Positions 27,726-35,995 of a DNA stretch of 64,000 nucleotides are shown here, piece by piece. The notes under the pieces were generated by a model. That model was not told where the DNA came from, made no database searches, and was given only the letters and a program-made list of their open reading frames with translations. The position numbers were made by a program, and so were the translations under genes. Each line of letters begins with the position of its first letter. Position 1 is the stretch's first letter. Source of the stretch: Reclinomonas americana ATCC 50394 (taxonomy: Eukaryota > Jakobida > Jakobea > Jakobida); NCBI GenBank assembly GCA_048213135.1, contig PS015010.1:248001-312000 (forward strand). The letters run 5' to 3'.

Positions 27726-28052
27726 GTGAAAAAAATTATACCATTGGTAATCGCATTTACCGGCATACTGCATTTTGCCGGAACCGCACAGGAAAAGAAA
27801 ACACCTGCTGTAGTTAAGGGTGTTGTACAGGATGCCGCTACACGTGAACCCATAGCCAATGTGCATGTGTATATTGTAAAAGGAGAAGAAGAATCCATGA
27901 CCGATAACCGCGGTGCTTTTTCCATCAGGAGCTGGCAGACCTACCCGGTGCGCCTGCAGGCAGCCGCGAAGGGCTATGCTTCAAAAGAAGTACAGGTTAC
28001 CGGCGACAGGCAGCAGGTCGTGATCCTTTTATCGAAGACGGGACGAAACTAG
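27726..28052 (+). CDS. Small secreted CarboxypepD_reg-like (SusC N-domain-like) protein
   Basis: 108 residues starting with GTG. A signal peptide (IPLVIAFTGILHFAGTAQ) leads into one beta-sandwich domain, VVKGVVQDAATREPIANVHVYI ... MTDNRGAFSIRS ... ARGYASKEV-like AAKGYASKEVQV, the carboxypeptidase regulatory-like fold that normally begins SusC proteins. Here it stands alone. It lies between the two glycan loci and ends five bases from the convergent GH43 stop. Function unknown; it may bind a partner in the periplasm or be a remnant of a longer protein. Confidence 0.7.
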   Translation: MKKIIPLVIAFTGILHFAGTAQEKKTPAVVKGVVQDAATREPIANVHVYIVKGEEESMTDNRGAFSIRSWQTYPVRLQAAAKGYASKEVQVTGDRQQVVILLSKTGRN

Positions 28053-28057
28053 CCACC

Positions 28058-29725
28058 TTATTTTTTAAACAGGGTATCTTCACCTTTATAATCGAACCAA
28101 TCGTAAAACGCAACAGAATTGGTTGTTTTAGCCGACACCGCATACAGGGCGAATACACTTCCCACGAAACCGCCTGCCGTTTGGGTGCTGAGGAAACGGG
28201 CATCGGCATCCTCTTTCAGCATGGTCCAGTCATTATTTCCAACAGCATAACTGAAGAGGTATCGTGTATCCCTGCTTTGTATGCGTAATCTTATTTGCTG
28301 GTCGGCATCAGGAAGTTGCGCCGACGCCAGCAGTTTCATACTGCTGTCTGGCATGGATTGAAATAACTGCACAACAGGCTGGTCTTTCTCAACAGACCTG
28401 GCGAGATAATAAAAATGCGTTTCATTCTGGAAAATGATCAGCCCGGCTTTTTCATGGTCATCAGCAGCATTGAACACCAATGCTGTGCTGGCTGTACATT
28501 CCAGGTTTTGCTGCCGGAAAGCCACGAACGAAGGATTAACTTTAGCTGATGCCGGTTCTGGTCTTGCCTTTATAGAAAGCCACCCTTTTCTGCCCGTCAA
28601 ACTATGCCATTGGTCCCGTACTGTTCTCAAAAATACCCATCGTGGGTTCAGCGAAGAGCTGCTGAAATCATCCCTGAATTGTATGTTCCCGTTGTATGGG
28701 TTATTTATTTTTTTCGTTAAAGCGGGAGCCGGTACCGGATAATAATATTTCACTTCTTCTGTTCCTTCCAGAATCACCGGCCAATCATTCTTCCATTGCA
28801 CCGGCGCCATAAAGGTTTCCCTGCCTATATTGTAATGATCACCCTGGTAAGGACGGCAACCAAGAAAGACCGCGAACCATTCACCACCAGGTGCCTGTAC
28901 AAAATCCGCATGACCTGTTGTAGTAATAGGATTAGGCCGGCTTCTGCTGAGGTGCCGCTGGGTGAGGATAGGATTACCGGCATAGGATTCATAAGGCCCA
29001 CTCACGGTTTTACTCCTGAATACCACTTCGGAATGCTGGTAACCTGTTCCTCCTTCGGCGCAAATAAGATAGTACCAGCCGTCTTTTTGAAATATATGCG
29101 GACCTTCAATCCAGACCGGTTTTTTGCTGATGTCTGTACCGCCATTCACCAGTAGTTTCTCTTCTCCAGTGACTTTCAGCGATGCGATATCCAGTTCAAA
29201 CATACGTATGCTGCGGTGCCCGTCGTACAAAGGTTGATTGCCGGGTGGAATACTGTTGAAAAGGATGTATGCCTTACCGTTAGTATCAAAGAAAAGTGAA
29301 GGGTCGATCCCATTCACCTGTGGTAACCAAACGGGGTCGCTCCAGGGGCCTTCGGCTCGATCGGCCGTAACGATGAAGTTGCCTCCTTTGTCGATCAGTG
29401 TACATACCAGGTAGAATTTGTTGTTGTAATAACTGATGGCAGGTGCAAACAATCCCCTGGATACACCGGCACCATCGAGATTGAGTTGCGACGGCCTGTT
29501 GAGTACATGTCCCACCTGTTTCCAGTTCACCAGGTCTTTACTGTGAAAAATGGGTAATCCCGGGTAATAGGCAAAAGACGAATTAATAAGGTAATAATCG
29601 CTGCCAGCCCTGCAAATACTGGGGTCAGGGTAAAAGCCCGACAGGATTGGGTTTCTGTATTGCAGCTGGGCCTGCGACAGGCAATAAGCGAAGAGCGATA
29701 ATAAGAGTGTGGTGATCTTTTTCAT
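28058..29725 (-). CDS. GH43 beta-xylosidase/alpha-L-arabinofuranosidase with C-terminal beta-sandwich
   Basis: 555 residues with signal peptide (LLLSLFAYCLSQAQ). The five-bladed propeller (about 22-320) has the base Asp34 in GFYPDPSICR, the Asp in NGIDPSLFFD and the acid Glu in WIEGPHIF. Residues about 340-550 form a concanavalin-like sandwich (GH43_C2/DUF1349 type: GWLSIKARP, AGLIIFQNETHFYYLAR, GGFVGSVFALYAVS). Together this is the XynB-like layout that removes xylose or arabinose from xylan fragments. It is the last gene of the leftward xylan operon, 6 bases after the esterase-xylanase gene. Confidence 0.9.
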   Translation of the reverse strand: MKKITTLLLSLFAYCLSQAQLQYRNPILSGFYPDPSICRAGSDYYLINSSFAYYPGLPIFHSKDLVNWKQVGHVLNRPSQLNLDGAGVSRGLFAPAISYYNNKFYLVCTLIDKGGNFIVTADRAEGPWSDPVWLPQVNGIDPSLFFDTNGKAYILFNSIPPGNQPLYDGHRSIRMFELDIASLKVTGEEKLLVNGGTDISKKPVWIEGPHIFQKDGWYYLICAEGGTGYQHSEVVFRSKTVSGPYESYAGNPILTQRHLSRSRPNPITTTGHADFVQAPGGEWFAVFLGCRPYQGDHYNIGRETFMAPVQWKNDWPVILEGTEEVKYYYPVPAPALTKKINNPYNGNIQFRDDFSSSSLNPRWVFLRTVRDQWHSLTGRKGWLSIKARPEPASAKVNPSFVAFRQQNLECTASTALVFNAADDHEKAGLIIFQNETHFYYLARSVEKDQPVVQLFQSMPDSSMKLLASAQLPDADQQIRLRIQSRDTRYLFSYAVGNNDWTMLKEDADARFLSTQTAGGFVGSVFALYAVSAKTTNSVAFYDWFDYKGEDTLFKK

Positions 29726-29731
29726 TCCGGG

Positions 29732-32704
29732 TTAAAAGTTTACAACTGACCAGTATACTTTTTTGGGTTGAAGACTGCTGTTAAAGAGGAGCGGGTAATC
29801 TTTCCGGTCCTTCACCGGGAAATCATCAAGCCAGCTGTGGCGGTCGGAAATATTCCAGAATGTGACGCCTGATAATTGCGACCGGTATTTTCTGAACAAT
29901 TCAAAACAGAGCTGGTATTTCTCCAGTTGTGCCTGTTCTCTTGCGGCAGTAAAACGATCCTCACTGTCTTCCGGTTTCCGCTCCCTGGCGTTGTGTTCCT
30001 TTGGATAAACGGAAATGTCCAGTTCGGTGATCTGCAGTTTTAATCCCAATGATGAAAAGCGTTCCAGCGTTACCGTTAGTTGTTCGCGTGATGGTTCATT
30101 AACAGCCCAATGGCCCTGCATGCCAATGCCGTGGATGGGAACACCGGCGTCTTTCAGGCCTTTAACCAGCCTGTATATTTTCTCTCTTTTGACAGAATCG
30201 ATTTCATTGTAATCATTGTAAAAAAGAAGGGCATCCGGGTCGGCGGCGTGTGCATATTCGAAAGCCCGTGCTACAAACTCTTCGCCGCAAATCTCGTACC
30301 AGGGCGAGTTACGGAAGTATTCCCCTTTTTTATCGGAGATCACTTCATTTACTACGTCCCAGGCATATACCTGCCCTTTATAACGGGATACGACGGTGGT
30401 AATATGCTCCTTCAGGCGATGAAGTAACACTTCTTTACTCACGCGTTGCCCATCTGCTCCGGTAAAGATCCAGCCGGGTACCTGGTTGTGCCAGCACAGG
30501 GTATGTCCCCGTAATTTCAGGTGATTCCGTTGTGCAAAAGCTGCGATGGAATCAGCGTCCTTCCAGTAGTATTCATTTTCTTTTGGATGAATAGGACCCA
30601 TCTTCATGGCATTCTCCGGTGTAAGGCTGTTGAATTCATGAAGTATTAATTGTGCTTCATCTGTTTTTAACGCCTGCGGGGAAACCGCAACGCCAACGGG
30701 GAAGTAATCTTTGTAATATGCTTTGAGACCTTTGGTCGTGCTGATGACAGGCCGGTTTTGTAATGTACCGTCTGTCAGGTGTGGGTCTGTCTGGAAAGGA
30801 CTCGCAGGCAAACCCTCTTTGTTGTACAGGTTGGCACCGGCGGGATTATCGGCCCAGGCATACCGTACATAACGCGGCTGGGTGATGGCATCGTTCCAAA
30901 CCTCCACTTTATTTCCGGCGATAACCGCATTGGCCCACACAAATTTCCTGTCTTCCCCGGCGATGGCAAATTGCTGTAGCCGATCACCTTTCATCATAAG
31001 CCCCGAGCCGGTTTGCGTAAAGCTGAGCACCATACGGGTTCCGGATGTTTTTGCCGAACTGAATACGGGACCTGATGCCAGTAGTTGTGGTTTGCCATAG
31101 GCGACCTTGCCGGCTGCCAGGGCCAGTCTTTTGCCGACAGTTTCTTTGTCGAGCGGATGAATATCATTCCACTCGCCGATGTCGATGGTAACCGCCATGC
31201 CGGTGTTGGGTACCGACAGTGTTTGCCGTTGTGCATCGCGGAGTTCTGCCCACTGGCTTTCGCGTGGCTGTGCGGGAGCTTCCATGTAATTGGCAAGCTG
31301 CACAAAAAGAAAGGGCATGCCCGGCTGATGAAAACTATTTCTCCAGTCATTGATAAGAGCGGGGAATAATGTCCTGTATTCCTCTGCCCGCCTGGTATTG
31401 GCTTCGCCCTGGTACCAGATAACGCCTTTTAAACCGGAAGGAAGGAGCGGGGCGATCATGGCGTTGTATAACCCACCGGGCAGATAGTGTAAGGTAGTGG
31501 ATGAGGGTATGGGACTAACGGTGGCGGATACCTGATATTGCCAACTGCCTTTCAGGTCGATGCTGTCTTTGCCGGCGACGAGGTAATAAGGTTTGTCTTT
31601 GTAAAAACCGCCACGGCCCGAATAATTAATCACCTTCACCACAATTATATTTTTTCCTCTTTTCAGCAGGCCCGGCGGAATGGTATATATTCTTGGAGGG
31701 TACTGGTAACCGGTAGTTGCCGCGAATTTCCCATTGATATAAACGGAATCCCGGTCAATCACATTTCCCAGCCGGAGCTTCGCAGGACCGCCCGGGAAAT
31801 AATGCTGCAGGTCAATTTCCTTCCTGATCCATACCACGCCTGTACTCTTGGTAACACCCTGTTCATCAAAATAAGCAGGTACTTGCATCTGTTTCCAGCC
31901 GGAGGCATCATAAGCAGTGTCAAACCATCTCATGCTTTCCTGGTTGCCCAGGTCCTGCTGGTACAATTGGCGGTACCAGTTATCAGACGCTGCCTGGTCT
32001 GTTCGTTTTACGCTGTCAAGGTAGGCCTGGTTCCTGAATTTTTCTTTTACTGCAAGATGGACAGGGAACTGGTGTAATGCGGCATCGCTGAGCCAGGCCT
32101 CTGCGGGAGAACCACCCACTGCTGAACGGATGAGGCCAATGGGGACATGGTATTTGCTGTACAGTTCCTTTGCAAAGAAATAGGCGACTGCACTGAACTG
32201 CAATAATTGTTTGCTGTTGGTACCCGACCAAACCGCGTTGGGAATATTATCCTGCGGCGATTGAAAATTGAACAGTGTGGGAACAGTGAACTGGCGGATG
32301 AAAGGATTATAAGGTTCATTGACGATGTTGCCGGGATAGCGTTCTTTCAGTCTTTCCATTGGCAGTTCCATATTCGATTGCCCGGAACAGAGCCAAACAT
32401 CACCCACCAGTATGTTTTGCAGGTGAATGGTATCGGATGCCATGATGTCCATGCTGTAAGGCCCTCCGGCTTTTTGTGCTGGCAATGTCACCTGCCATTT
32501 ACCATCCGCGGAAGTAACGGCGGCTGCCTTTACTTTGTTAAAAGCAACGGTTATTTTTTCGCCGGATCGTGCCCATCCCCAGATGCGCAGCGGCTGGTCT
32601 CTTTGCAGCACCATACTGTCGCTTACCAGGCTGGGTAATTTTAACTGGGCCGTAATGGCCTGGCAGGATGATGCCATGATGAAGAGCAATGCAATTTTTT
32701 TCAT
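29732..32704 (-). CDS. Fusion of SGNH acetylesterase (sialate O-acetylesterase-like, CE20-like) and GH10 xylanase
   Basis: 990 residues with signal peptide (LLFIMASSCQAITAQ). Residues about 20-640 are an SASA/SGNH esterase: nucleophile Ser110 in CSGQSNMEL, the block GVIWYQGEANT, the Asp-x-x-His end in DIGEWNDIHPLDK, and an inserted beta-galactosidase-like jellyroll (RLGNVIDRDSVYINGKF). Residues about 650-990 are GH10: RGHTLCWHNQVPGW, acid/base Glu787 in WDVVNEV, nucleophile Glu894 in ITELDIS. The protein would strip acetyl groups and cut the same xylan chain. No linker rich in Pro/Ser is seen. The esterase family (CE20-like or other) is not certain; GH10 is. Confidence 0.9.
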   Translation of the reverse strand: MKKIALLFIMASSCQAITAQLKLPSLVSDSMVLQRDQPLRIWGWARSGEKITVAFNKVKAAAVTSADGKWQVTLPAQKAGGPYSMDIMASDTIHLQNILVGDVWLCSGQSNMELPMERLKERYPGNIVNEPYNPFIRQFTVPTLFNFQSPQDNIPNAVWSGTNSKQLLQFSAVAYFFAKELYSKYHVPIGLIRSAVGGSPAEAWLSDAALHQFPVHLAVKEKFRNQAYLDSVKRTDQAASDNWYRQLYQQDLGNQESMRWFDTAYDASGWKQMQVPAYFDEQGVTKSTGVVWIRKEIDLQHYFPGGPAKLRLGNVIDRDSVYINGKFAATTGYQYPPRIYTIPPGLLKRGKNIIVVKVINYSGRGGFYKDKPYYLVAGKDSIDLKGSWQYQVSATVSPIPSSTTLHYLPGGLYNAMIAPLLPSGLKGVIWYQGEANTRRAEEYRTLFPALINDWRNSFHQPGMPFLFVQLANYMEAPAQPRESQWAELRDAQRQTLSVPNTGMAVTIDIGEWNDIHPLDKETVGKRLALAAGKVAYGKPQLLASGPVFSSAKTSGTRMVLSFTQTGSGLMMKGDRLQQFAIAGEDRKFVWANAVIAGNKVEVWNDAITQPRYVRYAWADNPAGANLYNKEGLPASPFQTDPHLTDGTLQNRPVISTTKGLKAYYKDYFPVGVAVSPQALKTDEAQLILHEFNSLTPENAMKMGPIHPKENEYYWKDADSIAAFAQRNHLKLRGHTLCWHNQVPGWIFTGADGQRVSKEVLLHRLKEHITTVVSRYKGQVYAWDVVNEVISDKKGEYFRNSPWYEICGEEFVARAFEYAHAADPDALLFYNDYNEIDSVKREKIYRLVKGLKDAGVPIHGIGMQGHWAVNEPSREQLTVTLERFSSLGLKLQITELDISVYPKEHNARERKPEDSEDRFTAAREQAQLEKYQLCFELFRKYRSQLSGVTFWNISDRHSWLDDFPVKDRKDYPLLFNSSLQPKKVYWSVVNF

Positions 32705-32709
32705 AAGCG

Positions 32710-35223
32710 TTAGTTGCTTTCAGGCGGGCCCAGGTAACTGGGTTGTAAACCACCTGTATTGATCACTATTTTTTGCAGCACGATGGCCGGGCTGAGTTGT
32801 CTGTATCGCAGGATATGTTTACCCGGTCCGGATAATTGATGTACCGATGTTTTGATGATGATATTGCCAGCCACCCAGGTTTCCCAGGTGCGGACTTTGT
32901 TATCGTCGGCATTGAGCGTGAACAAAGAAGGGTTTTCATTGTCTACTGCAACACTGTATTTCAGTCCGCCATTGTTGAATAAATTCAGTGTAGGGGAGAA
33001 GTACAGTTGTATTTCAATATTGCCGGTGGAAGAGCTTTCCCATTCATACAATAATTCAGGCGCTTTGTTGATGTCCTGTTCTTTCATCGGCACCGGCAAT
33101 ACAGTAACAGCATCACCTGTGCGGCCATGGTCTGGTAATATTGTCCACAGCAAACCAGTGGCAGCAATAGCTTTTGAAAAATGCGCTGCTTCTATCGAGA
33201 CATAACCATCGCTTTCCCCGAAGGAGCTGTGAAGCGGCTGTATCCTGTCAGTGTGGGCAACTGTATCCTTTTCCCGGTGAGGTGAGGAGGGTTGATCAAA
33301 TGTAATCACCGCAGGCATACGGTTAGCCCCGGGCTGCTGCCAGCCGGTGTAGCCAATATGCACCTGGTCCATCATGTGGTTCCACTTGCCACCTGCGATC
33401 TTTGTGTTGTATTGAACGGAAAGAAGTGAATCTGTTGTATAATATGCCCGGGCTTCGGCCGCATAACGGTTAGTACGAATTGTATCTTTCTGCTCCGCGT
33501 AGTACTGGTTTTGCGATACCGCGTAATAAAGGCCGTACAAGGTGGCTGCCGCCTTAACCGGGTGGAGCACCAACTGGAAATAAGCATCCTGTACATTACC
33601 GGGCAGCATTGTTCCGATCTGTTCCACCTCACGCTTCAGTGCCTGGTATTCCGAAGTAGCCTGTTCCCACTCCCTGTAATGATGAGAGTAAGTGCCCGCG
33701 TCCAGTAACTCAGGCTTTCTTCTGCCCATGAATTTGTAATGCCTGCTCATTATAGCGGCGATCCTTTTGGCGTAAGTATTGCCAAACTGTTGTGCATACC
33801 AGTTTTCTGTATAGGGCTGAAGGTCCGGACCTTTGTGATCTTCCGGGTTCCAGGCATAATCAAGAAAGAAGGAGATGGGAAGTTCCATCGGTTTGATATC
33901 ACCCACATTCACAATCCACATCTGCCTCGCATCATACGCCCAGGCCAGGTGCATCTGTTCCCAGATACGCGGCAGCGGGTTGGTGTTGATCCATTTATAA
34001 TTTCTTGGCCCGCCAACATAATCGAAGTGGTAATAAATACCATAACCGCCTTTTCTTTTTCTTTCACCGGGTCGCGGCAGCCTGCGGATATTTCCCCAGT
34101 TGTCATCACAAAGCAACAGGGTAACGTCATCGGGTACACGCATACCCTGGTCATAATAATCCTGTACTTCTTTATATAAGGCCCATATCTGCGGTGTTGC
34201 TGCTGCCGGTTTGCCGGTTACATCCCGAATGATGTTTCTCTGATCGGCTACGATTCTCTCCAGCAGGGCGGTTGCTGTTTCCCTGCTCATGGGTTCGTCG
34301 CCATCACCACGCATACCAATGGTCACCACCTTTTCATTGGTCGCCCTTTGCATTCCTTTCTTCCAAAAATTTTGCAGGACAACTGCATTACTGTCGTAAT
34401 TCCATTTACCCTTGCCATAGCGGCGCCATTCGTCGTGTGCCCGCATCAGGGGTTCGTGATGTGAAGTGCCGATAATAATGCCCCAGTCGTCGGCAGTTTG
34501 CCTGTTCAGGCTGTCGTCATCATAAAAAGCGTTGCCCCACATAGCCGGCCACAGGTAATTGGCTTTGAGCCGGAGCATCAGTTCAAATATTTTTTCATAG
34601 ACCAAATGATTAATGCCCCCGAACTTTTCTTTGGCCCAGCCGGAAAAAGCCGGCGCTTCATCATTAATGAAAATACCGCGGTACTTTACTTTCGGGCTGG
34701 AAGTTATATTTAACGAACGTGGCAGGGTTATAGTGGTATTGATTTTTGCCGGTACGTCGACCCACCAGTACCAGGGCGAAACGCCCAGCAGTTTGGATAG
34801 TTCCATAACACCATACGCGGTTCCCCTGCGGTCGCTGCCACAAATGAGTAAGACCTGTTGCTGTTTTAGCCTGATCAGTTGCAGCTGATAAGCTTCCCAT
34901 TGACTACGGATGCGATTGACCTGTGCCGGTATCTTGCCGGTTAATTGTTTTATCCCGGTTGCTTTGTCAATGCTACCGATCGCGATCACCGTGGGCTGGG
35001 AAGGATTCAACTTGTATACGATGGGAGGTTCTGTTCCGGTGATCCTGCCAATATCCTGTTGCAAAAGACGGGCTGATATATGAACCAGTTTCCAGTCGGC
35101 CGGGTCGCAATAAATTACTGCTTCGCTTATCCTGAAATCATCGCCCAGCAGCAAAGCTTTATCCTGTGCTTTGGTATTCACCATAAAGACGATGCAGCAT
35201 AATATAGCTATGATTTTTCTCAT
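32710..35223 (-). CDS. GH115 xylan alpha-1,2-glucuronidase
   Basis: 837 residues with signal peptide (IIAILCCIVFMVNTKAQ). Family marks: the N-terminal alpha/beta domain (CGSDRRGTAYGVMELSKLLG), then the barrel with KYRGIFINDEAPAF, LKANYLWPAMWGNAF, IGTSHHEPLMRAH, TIGMRGDGDEPM and LLLCDDNWGNIRRLP; C-terminal helices and a beta-sandwich close it. GH115 enzymes remove (4-O-methyl)glucuronic acid from internal xylose units of polymeric xylan, unlike GH67. It overlaps neither neighbour: 2 bases after SDR and 5 bases before the esterase-xylanase. Confidence 0.94.
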   Translation of the reverse strand: MRKIIAILCCIVFMVNTKAQDKALLLGDDFRISEAVIYCDPADWKLVHISARLLQQDIGRITGTEPPIVYKLNPSQPTVIAIGSIDKATGIKQLTGKIPAQVNRIRSQWEAYQLQLIRLKQQQVLLICGSDRRGTAYGVMELSKLLGVSPWYWWVDVPAKINTTITLPRSLNITSSPKVKYRGIFINDEAPAFSGWAKEKFGGINHLVYEKIFELMLRLKANYLWPAMWGNAFYDDDSLNRQTADDWGIIIGTSHHEPLMRAHDEWRRYGKGKWNYDSNAVVLQNFWKKGMQRATNEKVVTIGMRGDGDEPMSRETATALLERIVADQRNIIRDVTGKPAAATPQIWALYKEVQDYYDQGMRVPDDVTLLLCDDNWGNIRRLPRPGERKRKGGYGIYYHFDYVGGPRNYKWINTNPLPRIWEQMHLAWAYDARQMWIVNVGDIKPMELPISFFLDYAWNPEDHKGPDLQPYTENWYAQQFGNTYAKRIAAIMSRHYKFMGRRKPELLDAGTYSHHYREWEQATSEYQALKREVEQIGTMLPGNVQDAYFQLVLHPVKAAATLYGLYYAVSQNQYYAEQKDTIRTNRYAAEARAYYTTDSLLSVQYNTKIAGGKWNHMMDQVHIGYTGWQQPGANRMPAVITFDQPSSPHREKDTVAHTDRIQPLHSSFGESDGYVSIEAAHFSKAIAATGLLWTILPDHGRTGDAVTVLPVPMKEQDINKAPELLYEWESSSTGNIEIQLYFSPTLNLFNNGGLKYSVAVDNENPSLFTLNADDNKVRTWETWVAGNIIIKTSVHQLSGPGKHILRYRQLSPAIVLQKIVINTGGLQPSYLGPPESN

Positions 35224-35225
35224 GA

Positions 35226-35978
35226 TCAGAACCCGATGGAATTTCCACCATCTACCGGGAGAATGGTGCCGGTGATATATTTAGCGTCATCAGACACCAG
35301 GAATAACGCGGCGTCACCAATATCTGAAGGATCTCCCATATGCCCCATGGGTGTACGTCCCATGACTTTTTGTTTTCTTTCCGGATCATTGTTGAGCGCT
35401 TTGGCACTCATGTCTGTGGCGATGAACCCGGGCGCAATGCAATTGACGCGTATACCCATTGGCGATAGTTCCACCGCCATGGCACGGGTCATGCCTTCGA
35501 TAGCGGATTTGGAAGCGGTATAAGCGATGACTTTAGGAATGCCGTATTGCGAAGCCATGGAACTGATATTAAGAATGACGCCTCCTTTTTTCGGGATCAT
35601 TTTTTTTATCACTTCTCTTGATAAAGCGAACATGGCATTGACATTGGTGCTGAGGATCCGCTGAAAATCATCATCGGTCACTTCTGTCAGTTCTTTTTTC
35701 ATATTGATGCCGGCGTTGTTGACAAGAATATCGATACGGCCATATTGTTTGGCGATATGCGTTACCAACGCCGGTATGCCGCTCGTTTCATTCAGATCAA
35801 AAGCAAGTGCATGACAGCCTTTGCCGATTTTCTTTTTAGCGGCAGCCAGTTTTTTTTCATCCCTGCCAATGATGATACATTGTACACCAGCCCGGCAGAG
35901 CTTTTCGGTAATAGCCAGCCCGATGCCTGAGCCGCCTCCTGTAATGATCGCTGTTTTTTTCCTGTTCGTTTTTTTCAT
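35226..35978 (-). CDS. Short-chain dehydrogenase/reductase, candidate D-mannonate oxidoreductase
   Basis: 250 residues, cytoplasmic. Rossmann motif TGGGSGIGLAI, NNAGIN, catalytic Ser in LNISSMASQYG, and Tyr-x-x-x-Lys in YTASKSA; the C-terminus GTILPVDGGNSIGF is the classical FabG-like end. The substrate cannot be read from motifs. Context: it sits between GH67 and GH115, which release glucuronic acid, and uxuA (mannonate dehydratase) is in the rightward operon. An SDR doing the fructuronate/mannonate step in place of the usual UxuB is known in Bacillus (YjmF), and that role is the best inference here. Confidence 0.85.
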   Translation of the reverse strand: MKKTNRKKTAIITGGGSGIGLAITEKLCRAGVQCIIIGRDEKKLAAAKKKIGKGCHALAFDLNETSGIPALVTHIAKQYGRIDILVNNAGINMKKELTEVTDDDFQRILSTNVNAMFALSREVIKKMIPKKGGVILNISSMASQYGIPKVIAYTASKSAIEGMTRAMAVELSPMGIRVNCIAPGFIATDMSAKALNNDPERKQKVMGRTPMGHMGDPSDIGDAALFLVSDDAKYITGTILPVDGGNSIGF

Positions 35979-35995
35979 GATCGGTGTTGCTATGA

